DNA of 64,000 nt from Mermis nigrescens (taxonomy: Eukaryota; Nematoda; Enoplea; Mermithida; Mermithidae), in contig JAVLUZ010000154.1 in assembly GCA_036768485.1 (NCBI GenBank), forward strand, positions 62,001 through 126,000, written 5' to 3'. The position numbers and the translations under genes were made by a program. Positions 34,195 to 44,760 of this stretch are shown piece by piece (position 1 is the stretch's first letter; the number at the start of each line of letters is the position of its first letter). The notes below the pieces were generated by a model, which saw only the letters and a program-made list of their open reading frames with translations, had not been told where the DNA came from and searched no databases.

Positions 34195-35352
34195 TACTTC
34201 AATACGATACATTTCTAGTAAATTGATTTGGAAAATTATTATAACTAGTGCTACGCTGTGTATTAAAAAGGGTATAGTAATTTTGCTCACTTCGTTTTTG
34301 TCCATATGGGCTCCAAGGCTGCTTTCCTGTTGACGTCGTAGTGCGTTCCGGGGCCAATCTTTGAAACGGCGTGCTTTCTTTTGTTGTCGTAATATCAAAT
34401 CAGTTAGGAAGTTAATCTTGGATTTAAGGTCGGCGATGTCGTCTTTGCCTGAATTGATCAAAATACGATCATGGATTGTCGTGTTAGGTATTAGATTATC
34501 ACGAATGAGTTGGGATTCTTCGTACAATGCTGCTTTTAGGGCATCAGTTAAAGAAGAAAAGTCGCGGAACTTGATTCCTTGCTTAATTTCGGGTAAAAGT
34601 CCTCGGATGAAAATTGGCTTTAAAATTGATTCTTGAGCTATATTATTTAGGTAAGGATAGGCTACTCTAGCCATTTTTCTCAAGTTTTCAAGAAAAACTG
34701 AGACATTTTCACCAGTTTTTTGTTTTTTGTCATACAAAAACTGTTGAAAAACATCAGCATCTCGGCCGTCTGGAAAGGATTCTTTCAATTTGCTAATGAA
34801 TTCGTCGAATGAAAATGGAGGTGTAAGGGTGCGCTTACTATCCTGTAGGGCTGCTTGCACTGCACCCGACAAATTTGCTTGTAAAAACGCAATTTTGTGT
34901 TCATCATCATATTGAATACCTTGTAATTTCAAAAACTGATTAAATTTTTCGATCCAGTCAGAAAAACATTCGCCAAAAGCTCCACTAAAAATCGGGGGAG
35001 TGCGTAAATTGAAAAAAGGATTGATTGGAAAATAATTTCGTCTCTCATTGTCGAGAGCAGGATTCACTGGCTGAAAATTTTCAAATTTTACGTCTAAATT
35101 TTCAAGCCTTTGAGCCAACGGCTCGATTATTGTGCGAAGAGAATTTTTAATTGCATTATGCAAAAGTTCAGCTTGATCAGGCATTTTATTTGGTTCAGAT
35201 GCTTTTACCAAAGATAATTTTGCTTCATTTATAACTTTTTGAAACTCCTCGCTTACAGTTAGTTTACGGGGGTTTCTTGGCTGAGAATTATGAAGATGAG
35301 TTCTGATAGGGACTGAACTCCTGCGTTCCAGTATTAAAACAAACAACAACAA
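34195..35352 (-). pseudogene. Element B Gag, main part
   Basis: The open frame covers about 385 residues of Gag. A coiled N-terminal region (EEFQKVINEAKLSLVKAS) is followed by a capsid-like domain with FSDWIEKFNQFLK and VSVFLENLRKMARVAYP, comparable to the element A capsid, then a Lys/Arg-rich region. Near 34310 the frame appears to shift before the Asn-rich tail, and the coding is then split by the Tc1-type insertion. No CCHC knuckle is seen. Confidence 0.8.
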
Positions 35353-35628
35353 AAATAAATTGGGAGATTTGATATTCTCAGCAAATTAATCGTCCAACCT
35401 ATCTGAGGGGACGGAATTAAAAAAAACGATGAGCAATAATATAAAGTAGATCTGCTTTACGTGCAGAAAAAAATTAGCACAATGCCAAAAATAATATGAA
35501 AATATATACGTCTGCTTTCGCACAAGCAGTAAAAATCAAAGTAATGAGAAAACTTGGAAAATTTCTTTATAAGTTCGAAAATTTTCCTTTTTTTCAGGTT
35601 CGGTCAAGTTTTATATGAAAAACTTAGA

Positions 35629-35643
35629 CTGTCAGTCTCGCCA
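35629..35643 (-). other. Primer-binding site of element B
   Basis: Minus-strand TGGCGAGACTGACAG directly abuts the 5' LTR. It resembles, with three mismatches, the TGGCGACCGTGACAG site complementary to an insect tRNA-Arg; the tRNA call is inference. Confidence 0.65.
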
Positions 35644-36196
35644 TATCACGTAATGGGGGTAACGCTTATATAAAAGAAGATTAAAACTCACACAAGGTCT
35701 TTTCTGACATAATTTAATCCAGAAAACCAAATGGTAATGATAAGAATTCAGGACAATTCAAAACACGTTAGATGAATACAATTGGGAACAATTGATGAAC
35801 GCGAAGGTGAATATAAAATTGAACATAGAACTGAACTAAAGATGTGCTTAACATTAGATTATATAGTAGTACTAATCAATGCAAGATGTAAGATCACGTC
35901 GACAAGATTCGGAATTAGTTTCGAAGAATAGGTAATAAATTTAGCTAGTGAAACGTATAGGTACTCGAAAACTATCTAAAAAGTCTGAAGTAGCTAATAG
36001 ACGCGTGGACAGAGTAACAACTGGGCGGAATTTGTCAGTTACGTAGAAAAAGTAATAAAAAGGAATAAAGCGATTAGTGTACATCAAAGTGACGAAAACT
36101 AAGTAAAAAAGGCTAAATTTCACATAGGCTTTGTTGTCTGTGTATGGTTTAGTCACGTTGACCTTATCCTGTATCTTGTGTAGGCTTCTACGTCAC
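35644..36196 (-). repeat. 5' LTR of element B
   Basis: 553 bp, partner of 25461-26014. Followed by the ACATA target duplicate at 36197-36201. Confidence 0.93.
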
Positions 36197-36201
36197 ACAT
36201 A

Positions 36202-37369
36202 TGTACATACAATGTAATTGCAATAATCTTGTTCTCCCATGGCATTGACTTGAAAACCTTGTCCAACTTTTTTATAAATTGATGCTGCGGTCTCATTATA
36301 CATATGTACTTATGTACATACCTATATCATCTGCTAAAAGTTTTTATATTACCATGTGAATTTATTCAGAGAAGGATTTATCACAAATATTGATGCCAAT
36401 CTTTGCACAAATATAAAATCAGGTACATACAAGGCATTGCTCCCCATTTTCAGAAAATAAGCAAAAAAAGAACCATAATCGGGCATAGAAATTGAAACAA
36501 TTGCTACAATAAGTAAGAGATTTTCTGTCTAATTGGTCTATTCCTAAAATTCTTTTAAAATAAGTCTCATTATCAATGTCAAAGTGAAGACTACTATGTA
36601 CAAAATAACGTCCAAAAGCATGTATATAGAACAATCATTTGTCTATAATGTAATTAAAATTTTTTGAATAATGAACAAGTATTGCTTGAGTAATTGTAAA
36701 TATTCGGAAATATTAATTCATCTCGAAAATTCAATGCCCGGCACTTTGATGCTTGCTTTGGAAGCCGATAGCATTTTTGTGAGCTTTTACTTTAGATATG
36801 TCCATCTGGTGTCCAGATCAATGTACTGATGGGCTGAATTTTACGTGTTTTTGCGACAGGTGAATTGGACTGAGTGTGCAAATTTTGATGCAATTACTTT
36901 TGAAGAATATTTAGCCGTAGGTTTTCTACCTTATTCGAATACACGACTATCACAACGTACTGTATGTCAGGCATTGAACAACGAATATCTATTTACAAAA
37001 GAGCGCGCACCAAATTAGCGCTTGTACCACCATTTTGTCCACATTCAGAGGTTTTTGAGAACCAAAATTTGAGACGTGGAAAAAAATTTGGGAAGCAGGT
37101 TTTGCTACGTTTCTTCGGAATTAAGAGGAGGCCGATCACACTAATTGCCGAGCTAAAAGTCTGACCTTCATTAAAATATTTTGAAACAAATGAGAATTTG
37201 AGCTTTCGGCACTTCATTGCACGCTCACTGATTAGATAAGAGGCACAAATATATTTTTTGCATATGGAGAATGCGATATAATGCTGATAATAAAACGAAA
37301 TGAACAAGTGAATCAACAAGCAGCTAAATTTTCCGGAGTCGGATAGCTATAAACAATTTTTTACCCCAA
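36202..37369. other. No gene recognised
   Basis: About 1.2 kb of AT-rich sequence with only short frames (for example 36419-36634 and 36964-37164) that show no recognisable domain. Confidence 0.4.
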
Positions 37370-37694
37370 GATTTAACGGCACTTGTTCACTTTAATCCCT
37401 ATCGATTTTTTTCTATCTTTTTTAACATTATGGTATATACAGCATTACAGCATTATGATATATTTATCATATGATATAATCCTTGATTTTCTTCTTTTCT
37501 TCAGATTTTTTTATTTTTTAAATTTTTTTCAATTTTTTTATTTTTTTTCATTCTTTTCAGATTCATAATCAACTTTTGCAATAATTTACTTGATTAGATA
37601 TCGGAAAATGTAAGTTTTTGCTTTCAATATACTTAGGCTTAGGCTCAGTATATCTGAAAAGGTGTTTTAAGCTGCTTAGGTCGAGGTCGCTCCC

Positions 37695-37794
37695 GCTTAG
37701 GTCAATGTATAGATGCTTAGGTCGATGTGTAGATGCTTAGGTCGATGTATAGATGCTTAGGTCGATGTATAGTTGCTTAGGTCGATGTATAGAT
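37695..37794 (+). repeat. 20-bp minisatellite, five units
   Basis: Five tandem copies of GCTTAGGTCGATGTATAGAT, each exactly 20 bp with one or two differences. A partial, diverged unit lies on either side. Confidence 0.95.
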
Positions 37795-37840
37795 GCTAAG
37801 TACCATTCCCTCATTACTTCGTTTTTATTTCTTACGAGAA

Positions 37841-37912
37841 GGTGGCTTAGCCGATTGGTTACATGTTGCGCTGTAGAGCGATAGGTCGGAGGGTCAAAAC
37901 CTGTCACTTGAA
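37841..37912 (+). repeat. tRNA-like (SINE-type) segment
   Basis: It has an A-box-like TGGCTTAGCCGATTGG and a B-box-like GGGTCAAAACC at tRNA spacing, ending CTGTCACTTG. The anticodon arm and acceptor stem do not close well, so it is read as a tRNA-derived remnant and not a working tRNA gene. Confidence 0.5.
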
Positions 37913-38100
37913 AGTTATTTTCTGTCTCGAGAAAACTAGCGTGAGAACCCTGGTGTTAAAAAAAGATGGAAAAAATTCACCCTGTATATACCCTAATGTT
38001 AAAAAAGATAGAAAAATTCGATAGGGATCAAAGTGAACAAGTACTGATTTAACTATGATATGAAATTAAAATTTGGGCTAAACTTATGAATATGGTACTT

Positions 38101-39990
38101 TTAGAAAACGAGCAAAACGAATGCGGAATGCCAAAAATTACTTGACAAACTGGTAGAAGTCTGTAATGGAATTCGTCATTTCAGAATTTTTTCCAAAGAA
38201 GAGTGAAAGACGTAGAAAAGTTCTACCCGCGGTTATCTATAAATTGCAATCTCGTCAACAGAGACTCTGGAAGAAATACAAAATTGGCCGAGATTTCGAA
38301 ATTTTAGAAAAGTGCAAAAATTTGAGCAAAGATATAAGGAATGCGACCAAGCAATTTTTTGCTGATGAAGAAAATAGGTTAATGAAATCAAAGAATCTAA
38401 AAAACTTATTCTTTTGTCAACCGACGTTTGAAAAGTCAAAAGAAAATTCCACTACTACGAAACCAGGATGGTACATTTATTGATGAGGATTTTGACGGCA
38501 GACATTTTTAATAAATTTTTTGTATCAACTTTTGTGAATGATGACAACATTTTACCTTACTTTCCTAGTAGAATTCAATGTAAAGAAAACATTGCTGTTA
38601 AATTTGATTTGTTTTCTGTTTAAGTTGCTTTAAACCGCCTAAAACCATCATTGTCAGTTGGTCCCAATGGCCTATGTGCCTTTTTTGTCAAGAGACTCAA
38701 ATTGTTTTTGGCACCACCGCTTGCTACAATCTCTGAAATTTCCTATAGGACAGGAAGCATACCAACCCTTTGGAGTGAAGTCATTGTAGTACCTATACAC
38801 AAAAAAGGTGACATGTCATTGCCGGAAAACTACAGGCCCTTATCCCTTTGTTGCATCCCTTGCAAAATCATGGAATCGATAGTAAATGAAAATATTACGA
38901 CTCATCTCAATAAGCATAGTTTACTCAGTGATTGCCAGTTTGGATTCAGAAAAAATAAGTCATGCGCCTTACAGCTATTAGAGTGTAAAAATAAATGGTC
39001 GAAAAACCTTGACAAAAAATCACCAATTGATGCTATCTGCATCGATTTTTGCAAAGCTTTTGACTCAGTGTCACACAAGAAACTTCTAGTTAAATTGGGT
39101 GCATATGGCATTAATGGTTTTTGCTTGAACTGGTTGAAAGCTTTCTTGAATGGGAGATCCCAAGAAGTTAAAATGGGAAATTCCTTGTCTGATTCACTTC
39201 CCGTTTTGAGTGGGGTCCCTCAAGGTAGTGTATTAGGTCCTTCAATGTTTTTGCTGTAGATAAATGACTTGTGTGATCATCAGACCACCAGTTCTATCTC
39301 ACTTTTTCTGATGATATTAAGATCTCAAATCTTGCCCCAAACTTTATCGATTTGCAAAATGATTTGATGCACATAAAAACTTGGGCTAACATGTGGCAGC
39401 TGAAGATATCATTAGATAAATGTTTTGTTTTGCAGATGGAAGGTCTAACCCTGAATATTGTTACAAAATCGATGATTTTCAAATACCAAAAGATGTGACT
39501 GACGTGAAAGACCTTGATGTTTTGATATCAAAAAATTTGAAATCTAGAGTTCATTGTGAATATATAGTAAAAAAATCGATGAGAGTCTCGAACCTGATTT
39601 TTCTAACTTTTGTTTCAAAACAAAACACAATGCTGATAAAGGCTTTTACAACTTATGTTAGGCCCATTCTTGAGTATAGCACTGTAGTTTGGAACCCCTA
39701 CCTCATTAAGGACATAAATTTAGTAGAAAATGTACAACAAAGGTTCACAAAGCGATTATTAAATGATAAAACTTTATCTTACGATTTTAGATTGAAGGTG
39801 TTATATCTGCGTCTATGAAATGGATGGCTGATTGCACGATCGTATGTACCATTCACTTTACTGTGTAATGCTCCGTTACTTCGCTGGAAAGTAAAAAAAA
39901 ACCTGGGTAGAGAAAGTGACAATGTCATGATAATGAACTTAAGATTATTCACACACAAAAAAGATAACATTAAATGTGATAATCGTTTCT
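38101..39990 (+). mobile_element. CR1/Jockey-like LINE, 5'-truncated and broken
   Basis: This is the reverse-transcriptase half of a non-LTR retrotransposon; no endonuclease is present. The piece at 38166-38483 matches the basic pre-RT region (RLWKKYK). 38651-39259 carries RT blocks SVGPNGL, NYRPLSLCCIPCKI, FGFRKNKSC, IDFCKAFDSV and VPQGSVLGP. A TAG replaces the codon expected before INDL (39257), and a one-base change near 39300 splits the FSDD catalytic motif from upstream. 39420-39818 holds the thumb (YVRPILEYSTVVWNP). The remainder to about 39990 is the degraded C-terminus. It cannot encode a functional RT. Confidence 0.85.
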
Positions 39991-40086
39991 ACACCCCGGT
40001 ACAGCTCCAGAGAATATGTCTTCTTTGCATCCACTTTGTGCACTGCACTGTGTTGCACAGTGCACTACACTTATGCACACTTCGTA

Positions 40087-40230
40087 GTAGTGATCGACTG
40101 GGGCCCCGGCCCCGGCCCCGGCCCCGGCCCCGGCCCCGGCCCCGGCAATCCCCGGCCATTTTTCAGCATCCCCGGCCCCGGCCGGGGCAAGGTCAAAAAA
40201 TGGCCGGGGCCGGGGAAAAATTTAGTGTAA
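40087..40230. repeat. GGCCCC hexanucleotide expansion with TAGTGATCGAC end
   Basis: About seven perfect CCCCGG units (40100-40147) continue into imperfect GGCCGGGG-rich sequence to about 40230. The left end reads TAGTGATCGACTGGGGC. The Gly-Pro open frames on both strands are products of the repeat, not genes. Confidence 0.9.
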
Positions 40231-40879
40231 TTCGTATTTTGTACAGGCTGTGATACTGGCACTTATTTATCAATGAGCAAGTGTTAATTTTGAGAACTGT
40301 ACTGATTAGACCATATGTATACTTACTTAGTCCTTGTCATAAGTTTTCTACTGTGTATAAATGAGCTTTTAATGAATGAATGTTCAGGAAAATCTGCATA
40401 TTTTCGATTCCTCCACTTAACTTATTTAAACTAAATGCTACTTTTAACTCATTCATTCATAGCTATGGCTAAAAGATTTAGAGTTGACAAATACGTTCTA
40501 TTTCTAGTTAGAAATTGTACGTTTTTAACAAACTATTTCTACAAAAAACACTTTTAAATTCATTTGAATGGGAACCGTGTGCTTTAAAACGCGTTTCCTG
40601 TGTAATAGTTATTAGGACCGAGGTTAATTATAGGCGAATATAAACTACGCTGCAGAATTGCGTCCGATCCGATAAACTAAATATGTCTCAAATAGTTTCC
40701 TAGGGTCCAGAGTTGAGGGAGAGGTGAAATCCCAAATTGGAGGACCAGAAAATTAGTGGCAAAACAGGGTCTTTTGACTTTTAATTGTATATTTTAGCTA
40801 ATTTCTGAGTTTCTAACGCCAAGAATTACTAAAATTGTCTCAAAACGGCGCGAAGCGCCTAAAAATTTGACATTTCTGC

Positions 40880-41560
40880 ATTCTAAATTTAAATTTTGCA
40901 ATTTAAAAGATGTATAGGACAGACAATTTTTCATATCGGAGGGAAATGCCGAAAAATTTTTGGAATTTTATACCTTTTTACAGTTTTTATCTTCTCAAAA
41001 ATCTTTGTACATGTACAAAGATAGTCCTGGTCTTTGTACATCGGGAAAAATCTTTGGCGAATACAAAAAACACTCTTTTGTACATGCAAATTTTTGTATT
41101 CTTTAATATGGTACAGTAACGATTTCAGTGTGGTAGTAGAACATAGTTTTCCGACCTTTAGTAGTGTATTTGGCTAATTTTTGGGTTCCTAAATATTTGA
41201 CATTTTTCCATTTTTCCATTCTAAGCGCAGTGTTGCTTATTACAAGATTTAATTCGCATATTACAATTTTTGTAATATTTCTCATTTTTGCAGTACAAGT
41301 TGTTTTAGCTTTCTCAGTCGAGTTTTATGTGTGAATTCCATCAGAAGCTCATAAAAATTTCGACACTTCGCGCCGAACTATCAACTAAATTCAGGCCGAA
41401 TTATCACATTTAGAAGCACGGTCTTTTTGTATTAGGGGAAGATTTTTGCTGATGTACATAGACGTTTCAGGACCGTCTTTGTACATGTACAAAGATTTTT
41501 GAAGAACAAAAACTGTAAAAAGGTGTAGAATTCCTTATTGAAAATTCTACCATTTTAAAG
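40880..41560. repeat. Hairpin repeat with TTTGTACATGTACAAAG motifs
   Basis: The segment around 40979-41040 (ATCTTTGTACATGTACAAAG) is matched in inverted orientation at about 41450-41530 (TTTGTACATGTACAAAGATT), enclosing about 400 bases. A related copy lies at 55279-55707. It is a nonautonomous element by appearance; no target duplication was resolved. Confidence 0.55.
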
Positions 41561-41630
41561 ATTTTCAAAGGGGGGTAAGCGGCTGCAAAAATGGAGCCGC
41601 TTACCCCCTTCCCCTGAAAATAGCCGAGGA

Positions 41631-41854
41631 ATATACATGTGACAGAGGATTTGGGCCATCCCCCATCTCCGCTTTGAAGCCCCGAACTTCCTTGAAAGTC
41701 AGAAAATATTTAACCACCCTCCCCCATTTTTTGGCGAAAGCCTGTGCTTTTTTGGCTATTTTTATGTGTTTTTACCATTTTTGATCTAGTCGCTAACCCC
41801 CTCCTTCTAAAAATGGCGCGGGACCCCTACCCTAGATTTCCAGCCGTTACATGT
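41631..41854. repeat. Short repeat with TACATGTRAC ends
   Basis: It starts TACATGTGACAG and ends GCCGTTACATGTA, forming short inverted ends. Similar C-rich blocks ending in ...TCACATGTA occur near 50338-50531 and loosely at 52590-52800. Low-complexity content limits certainty. Confidence 0.4.
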
Positions 41855-42390
41855 AGGTATACTGAGGGAACCTCATAAAATTTTAAGCGATTACATGCAT
41901 GTTTTATAGTGATAGTTTATCTATTTACTCTAGCTCACATAATAAAATATTGTATCACTTCGTGAAATTCTAATAGTTAGGTACACTTTTGCCATACTAA
42001 AAAATTAAGTTCAAAAAATTCAAAAGGTTTTCACCAAAAATCGTCTGACAATGACTTGTGTCTTGGACCCTGAGGGGGTAATACCCCTCCCCCATATGGG
42101 AATGTGTGATGTCTCATTTATTACATCCAATACCTATTGCATCCAATTGCTACAGCAGCAGTAGCCGTAGCTAAGATTCGAATGATACAGAGTGTGCTAA
42201 TAGCAGCGACATAGACCTTATTGATGATTCAGACAATGAAACACTAGACTAAATTTGTTTCTTGTGACATAAATAGTAATAAAACTTGATATGAAAAGCC
42301 ATTTACTACTGAATGGAGCAATCGCTCATTATTTCTTTCCTATGCCCCCCACCCCAAGTATGTGTCATGCAATAATATTTTCCTTGTCTG

Positions 42391-42500
42391 ACCCCGGCCC
42401 CGGCCCCGGCCCCGGCCCCGGGCCGGGGCCGGGGATTTGTTTCCAGCCCCGGTACCGCCCCGGCCCCGGCCAAAAAAGTCGCCCCGGTCGATCACTACTT
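42391..42500. repeat. Second GGCCCC expansion, inverted relative to the first
   Basis: Tandem GGCCCC units from 42391 turn into GGCCGGGGCC-rich sequence and end CGGTCGATCACTA, the reverse complement of the left end of the copy at 40087. Confidence 0.85.
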
Positions 42501-42502
42501 TG

Positions 42503-43446
42503 TAGTTGGGCAATGCCCTGTGCAATATGTTATTTTTTTGTATTTTCTCATGCCTTAAGCAGAACCCCCAGAATTTGATCGCTGCCCTTGTATGCTTACA
42601 CAGTATTAGTATTGTAATGATGGGCAATAAAACTCTCAAATCTAGGCCTCTTGATGACTTAGTGAACATGCATTATTTTGAATAAAAATTATGCCCTATT
42701 TACTACTTTTCCAGCATAACATAAACAATTTTTTTTAATTGATTACCTTAATTTGTATTTTGTTTATTTTTATTATATTGACGGTCCCCTGCTGAAGAAG
42801 GTGCATACTATATCTTCCAATGACAAAGTTATTAGTAAAAATTCGTCCTCCTCAAATTATGTTGCTTAAGCGCTTAGCTTAAGGTACCAAAGAATATACT
42901 GTTTTCTTGAAAGGCCTTGTTTATAATCCTTTAAGAAAAAAATGCAAAATACTTATGATTTTATTTTCATTCCACAATAGCATTTGCTATGTTTCCCAAT
43001 TTCGCGGTCTGGAATTTGATTTCTAACACACGATTTCCTCAAAAACCAGTTTCTTGTTATTAGATAGAGCTTTTCCTTGCTATTTTATGTCAAAATATGA
43101 ACGAAAACTTTTGTACACTGCTAAGGTAGGTAAGTAGTCTTTGCTTATTATCCAGTTCTTCAAGTGCCTGCATTTTGCATTGCGTTTTACTTTTAGCTGA
43201 TGCAGTTTTGGACAGAAATTATTAAGTTTGCATATATAAATTCTCCATACGCTCAGCTACAGTAAATAAATAGATGAACAGAAATATTGATTCTATTTGC
43301 TGAATGTATACCTACTTATTTGGATTCTTACGACGATATTTGTTGAATATTTTATAAATATTCGTCAAGTTTATTCAGAATATAATGGAAAACATACGAA
43401 AAATTGTTACGACAATTTGATTTATTTTTTTATTTAAGATATATAA
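42503..43446. other. No gene recognised
   Basis: About 940 bases of AT-rich sequence before the right hairpin unit. No domain-bearing frame. Confidence 0.4.
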
Positions 43447-44760
43447 GTATAGCAAGAAAAAATGCTCCGATGGAACAAAAAAGGTAGAATATACTTGGAA
43501 CAAAGAATTATCAAGGACGTAAAAGGAGGGGACTAGAAAAAGCTCCTATCTACAAATGTCACAAAATTTGCTAAAACTCAGAAATTTCCTAAACAAAAAA
43601 AATGAAAGTAAGGAAATCAAAGAAAAACCTACCTGTGCCTAAAACTGCAAGATCTGCTAAAAATCAGACTTTTTCTAAGCAACGCAAAAATCGAAGTATA
43701 TTCTGCGGCCTGCAGAAGAAAGTAGCATCCTGTCGAACAAAGATAAAACATTGGGCTGGATAACTGAACCACTCACTCTGCAAAAGCAGATATCGCCATA
43801 GCTGAGCAGCGCCATGTTGCAATATTTTTCTGGGTCAAAAAATAGTAATTATGGTATGTTGGAAAAACGGCAATTTTTGACGTTCTGATTGAACACTGGT
43901 GCATACCCCTAACCTCCCATGCCTAATGGTCATCAGTTTACATGGGCAGGAATAAAATCCGGGTGGTCTGGTGGGATTAAACGCCAGAAGAGTACTGAAT
44001 GGACGCATGCATTATATAGAAATCACAGTTTTTTGTTGCGGTATCGCAAATAATCATAGGATATTACTTTTTGTAATATTTATCTAGCCACAATATCGAA
44101 TAAATTAACGTTGCAAGTGATTAGTGAAAACGCAGATTTGAGATTTATTTTATAAGCTATATTAAGCATTGGACACCATACCTAGACGTAGAGGGTTTGG
44201 GGAGTATGCACCCCGAGGCAAAATACCTAACAAGAAAATGCAAATATTTAACAATACCTCCAAAATTCAATTTTTTAAATCTTTCTGCTCTTTTTGGGTT
44301 TTTTTGGTAGGTACCGATAGATAGAGCTCGACAAGAAACGTTCAAAAATGGTGTTTTCTTCACCATAGCACTATTTTTAAGGCTAATATTCCAATTTGAA
44401 AACCCCCCTCAGAATTTTGGAACCGCCCACTGTATGGTGGACAATATGAGAAGGTTCACCTATTTTTTTCAGAGGCCGCAGAATATACTTCGATTTTTGC
44501 GTTGCTTAGAAAAAGTCTGATTTTTAGCAGATCTTGCAGTTTTAGGCACAGGTAGGTTTTTTCTTTGATTTCCTTACTTTCATTTTTTTTGTTTAGGAAA
44601 TTTCTGAGTTTTAGCAAATTTTGTGACATTTGTAGATAGGAGCTTTTCCTAGTCCCCTCCTTTTACGTCCTTGATAATTCTTTGTTCCAAGTATATATAT
44701 TCTACCTTTTTGTTCCATCGGAGCATTTTTTTCTTGCTAGTACCCAACTTTTTGTTAACA
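43447..44760. repeat. Hairpin element with long inverted ends (right copy)
   Basis: Inverted ends are 43447-43710 and 44474-44760. The interior includes the same segments as 5227-6000 in the same orientation (for example GCGCCATGTTGCAATATTTT near 43808 and 5330). The inner edge at 43447 stops abruptly inside the terminal repeat, lacking the GTTGGGTAC end seen on the left. Confidence 0.75.

Larger units (their letters stand above)
25461..36196 (-). mobile_element. Ty3/gypsy-type element B with gag-env-pro-pol order
   Basis: A 10.7-kb element on the minus strand has LTRs of 554 and 553 bp and a 5-bp target duplication ACATA (25456-25460 and 36197-36201). Gene order matches element A: gag, glycoprotein, protease, RT, RNase H, integrase. 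Several frames are broken and a 1556-bp Tc1-type insertion splits gag (32639-34194). LTR divergence is clearly greater than in A (about nine differences in the first 180 bases), so this insertion is older. Integrase alone remains a long open frame. Confidence 0.93.
37378..38045. mobile_element. 668-bp inverted-repeat element with tRNA-like segment
   Basis: Inverted ends of about 60 bp (ACTTGTTCACTTT ... TATCGA...TTTTTCTATC and its complement ending GTGAACAAGTACT) are flanked by a perfect 8-bp duplication GATTTAAC (37370-37377 and 38046-38053). Inside are a T-rich tract, a 20-bp minisatellite and a tRNA-like stretch. There is no transposase. The 8-bp duplication suggests a hAT- or P/Merlin-type mover, but the ends do not fit hAT well. 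Confidence 0.75.

Noticed and set aside
39927..40262. Gly-Pro and Pro-Arg repeat open frames over the GGCCCC array on both strands
   Set aside because: Any hexanucleotide array stays open in several frames; there is no start context, domain or conservation.
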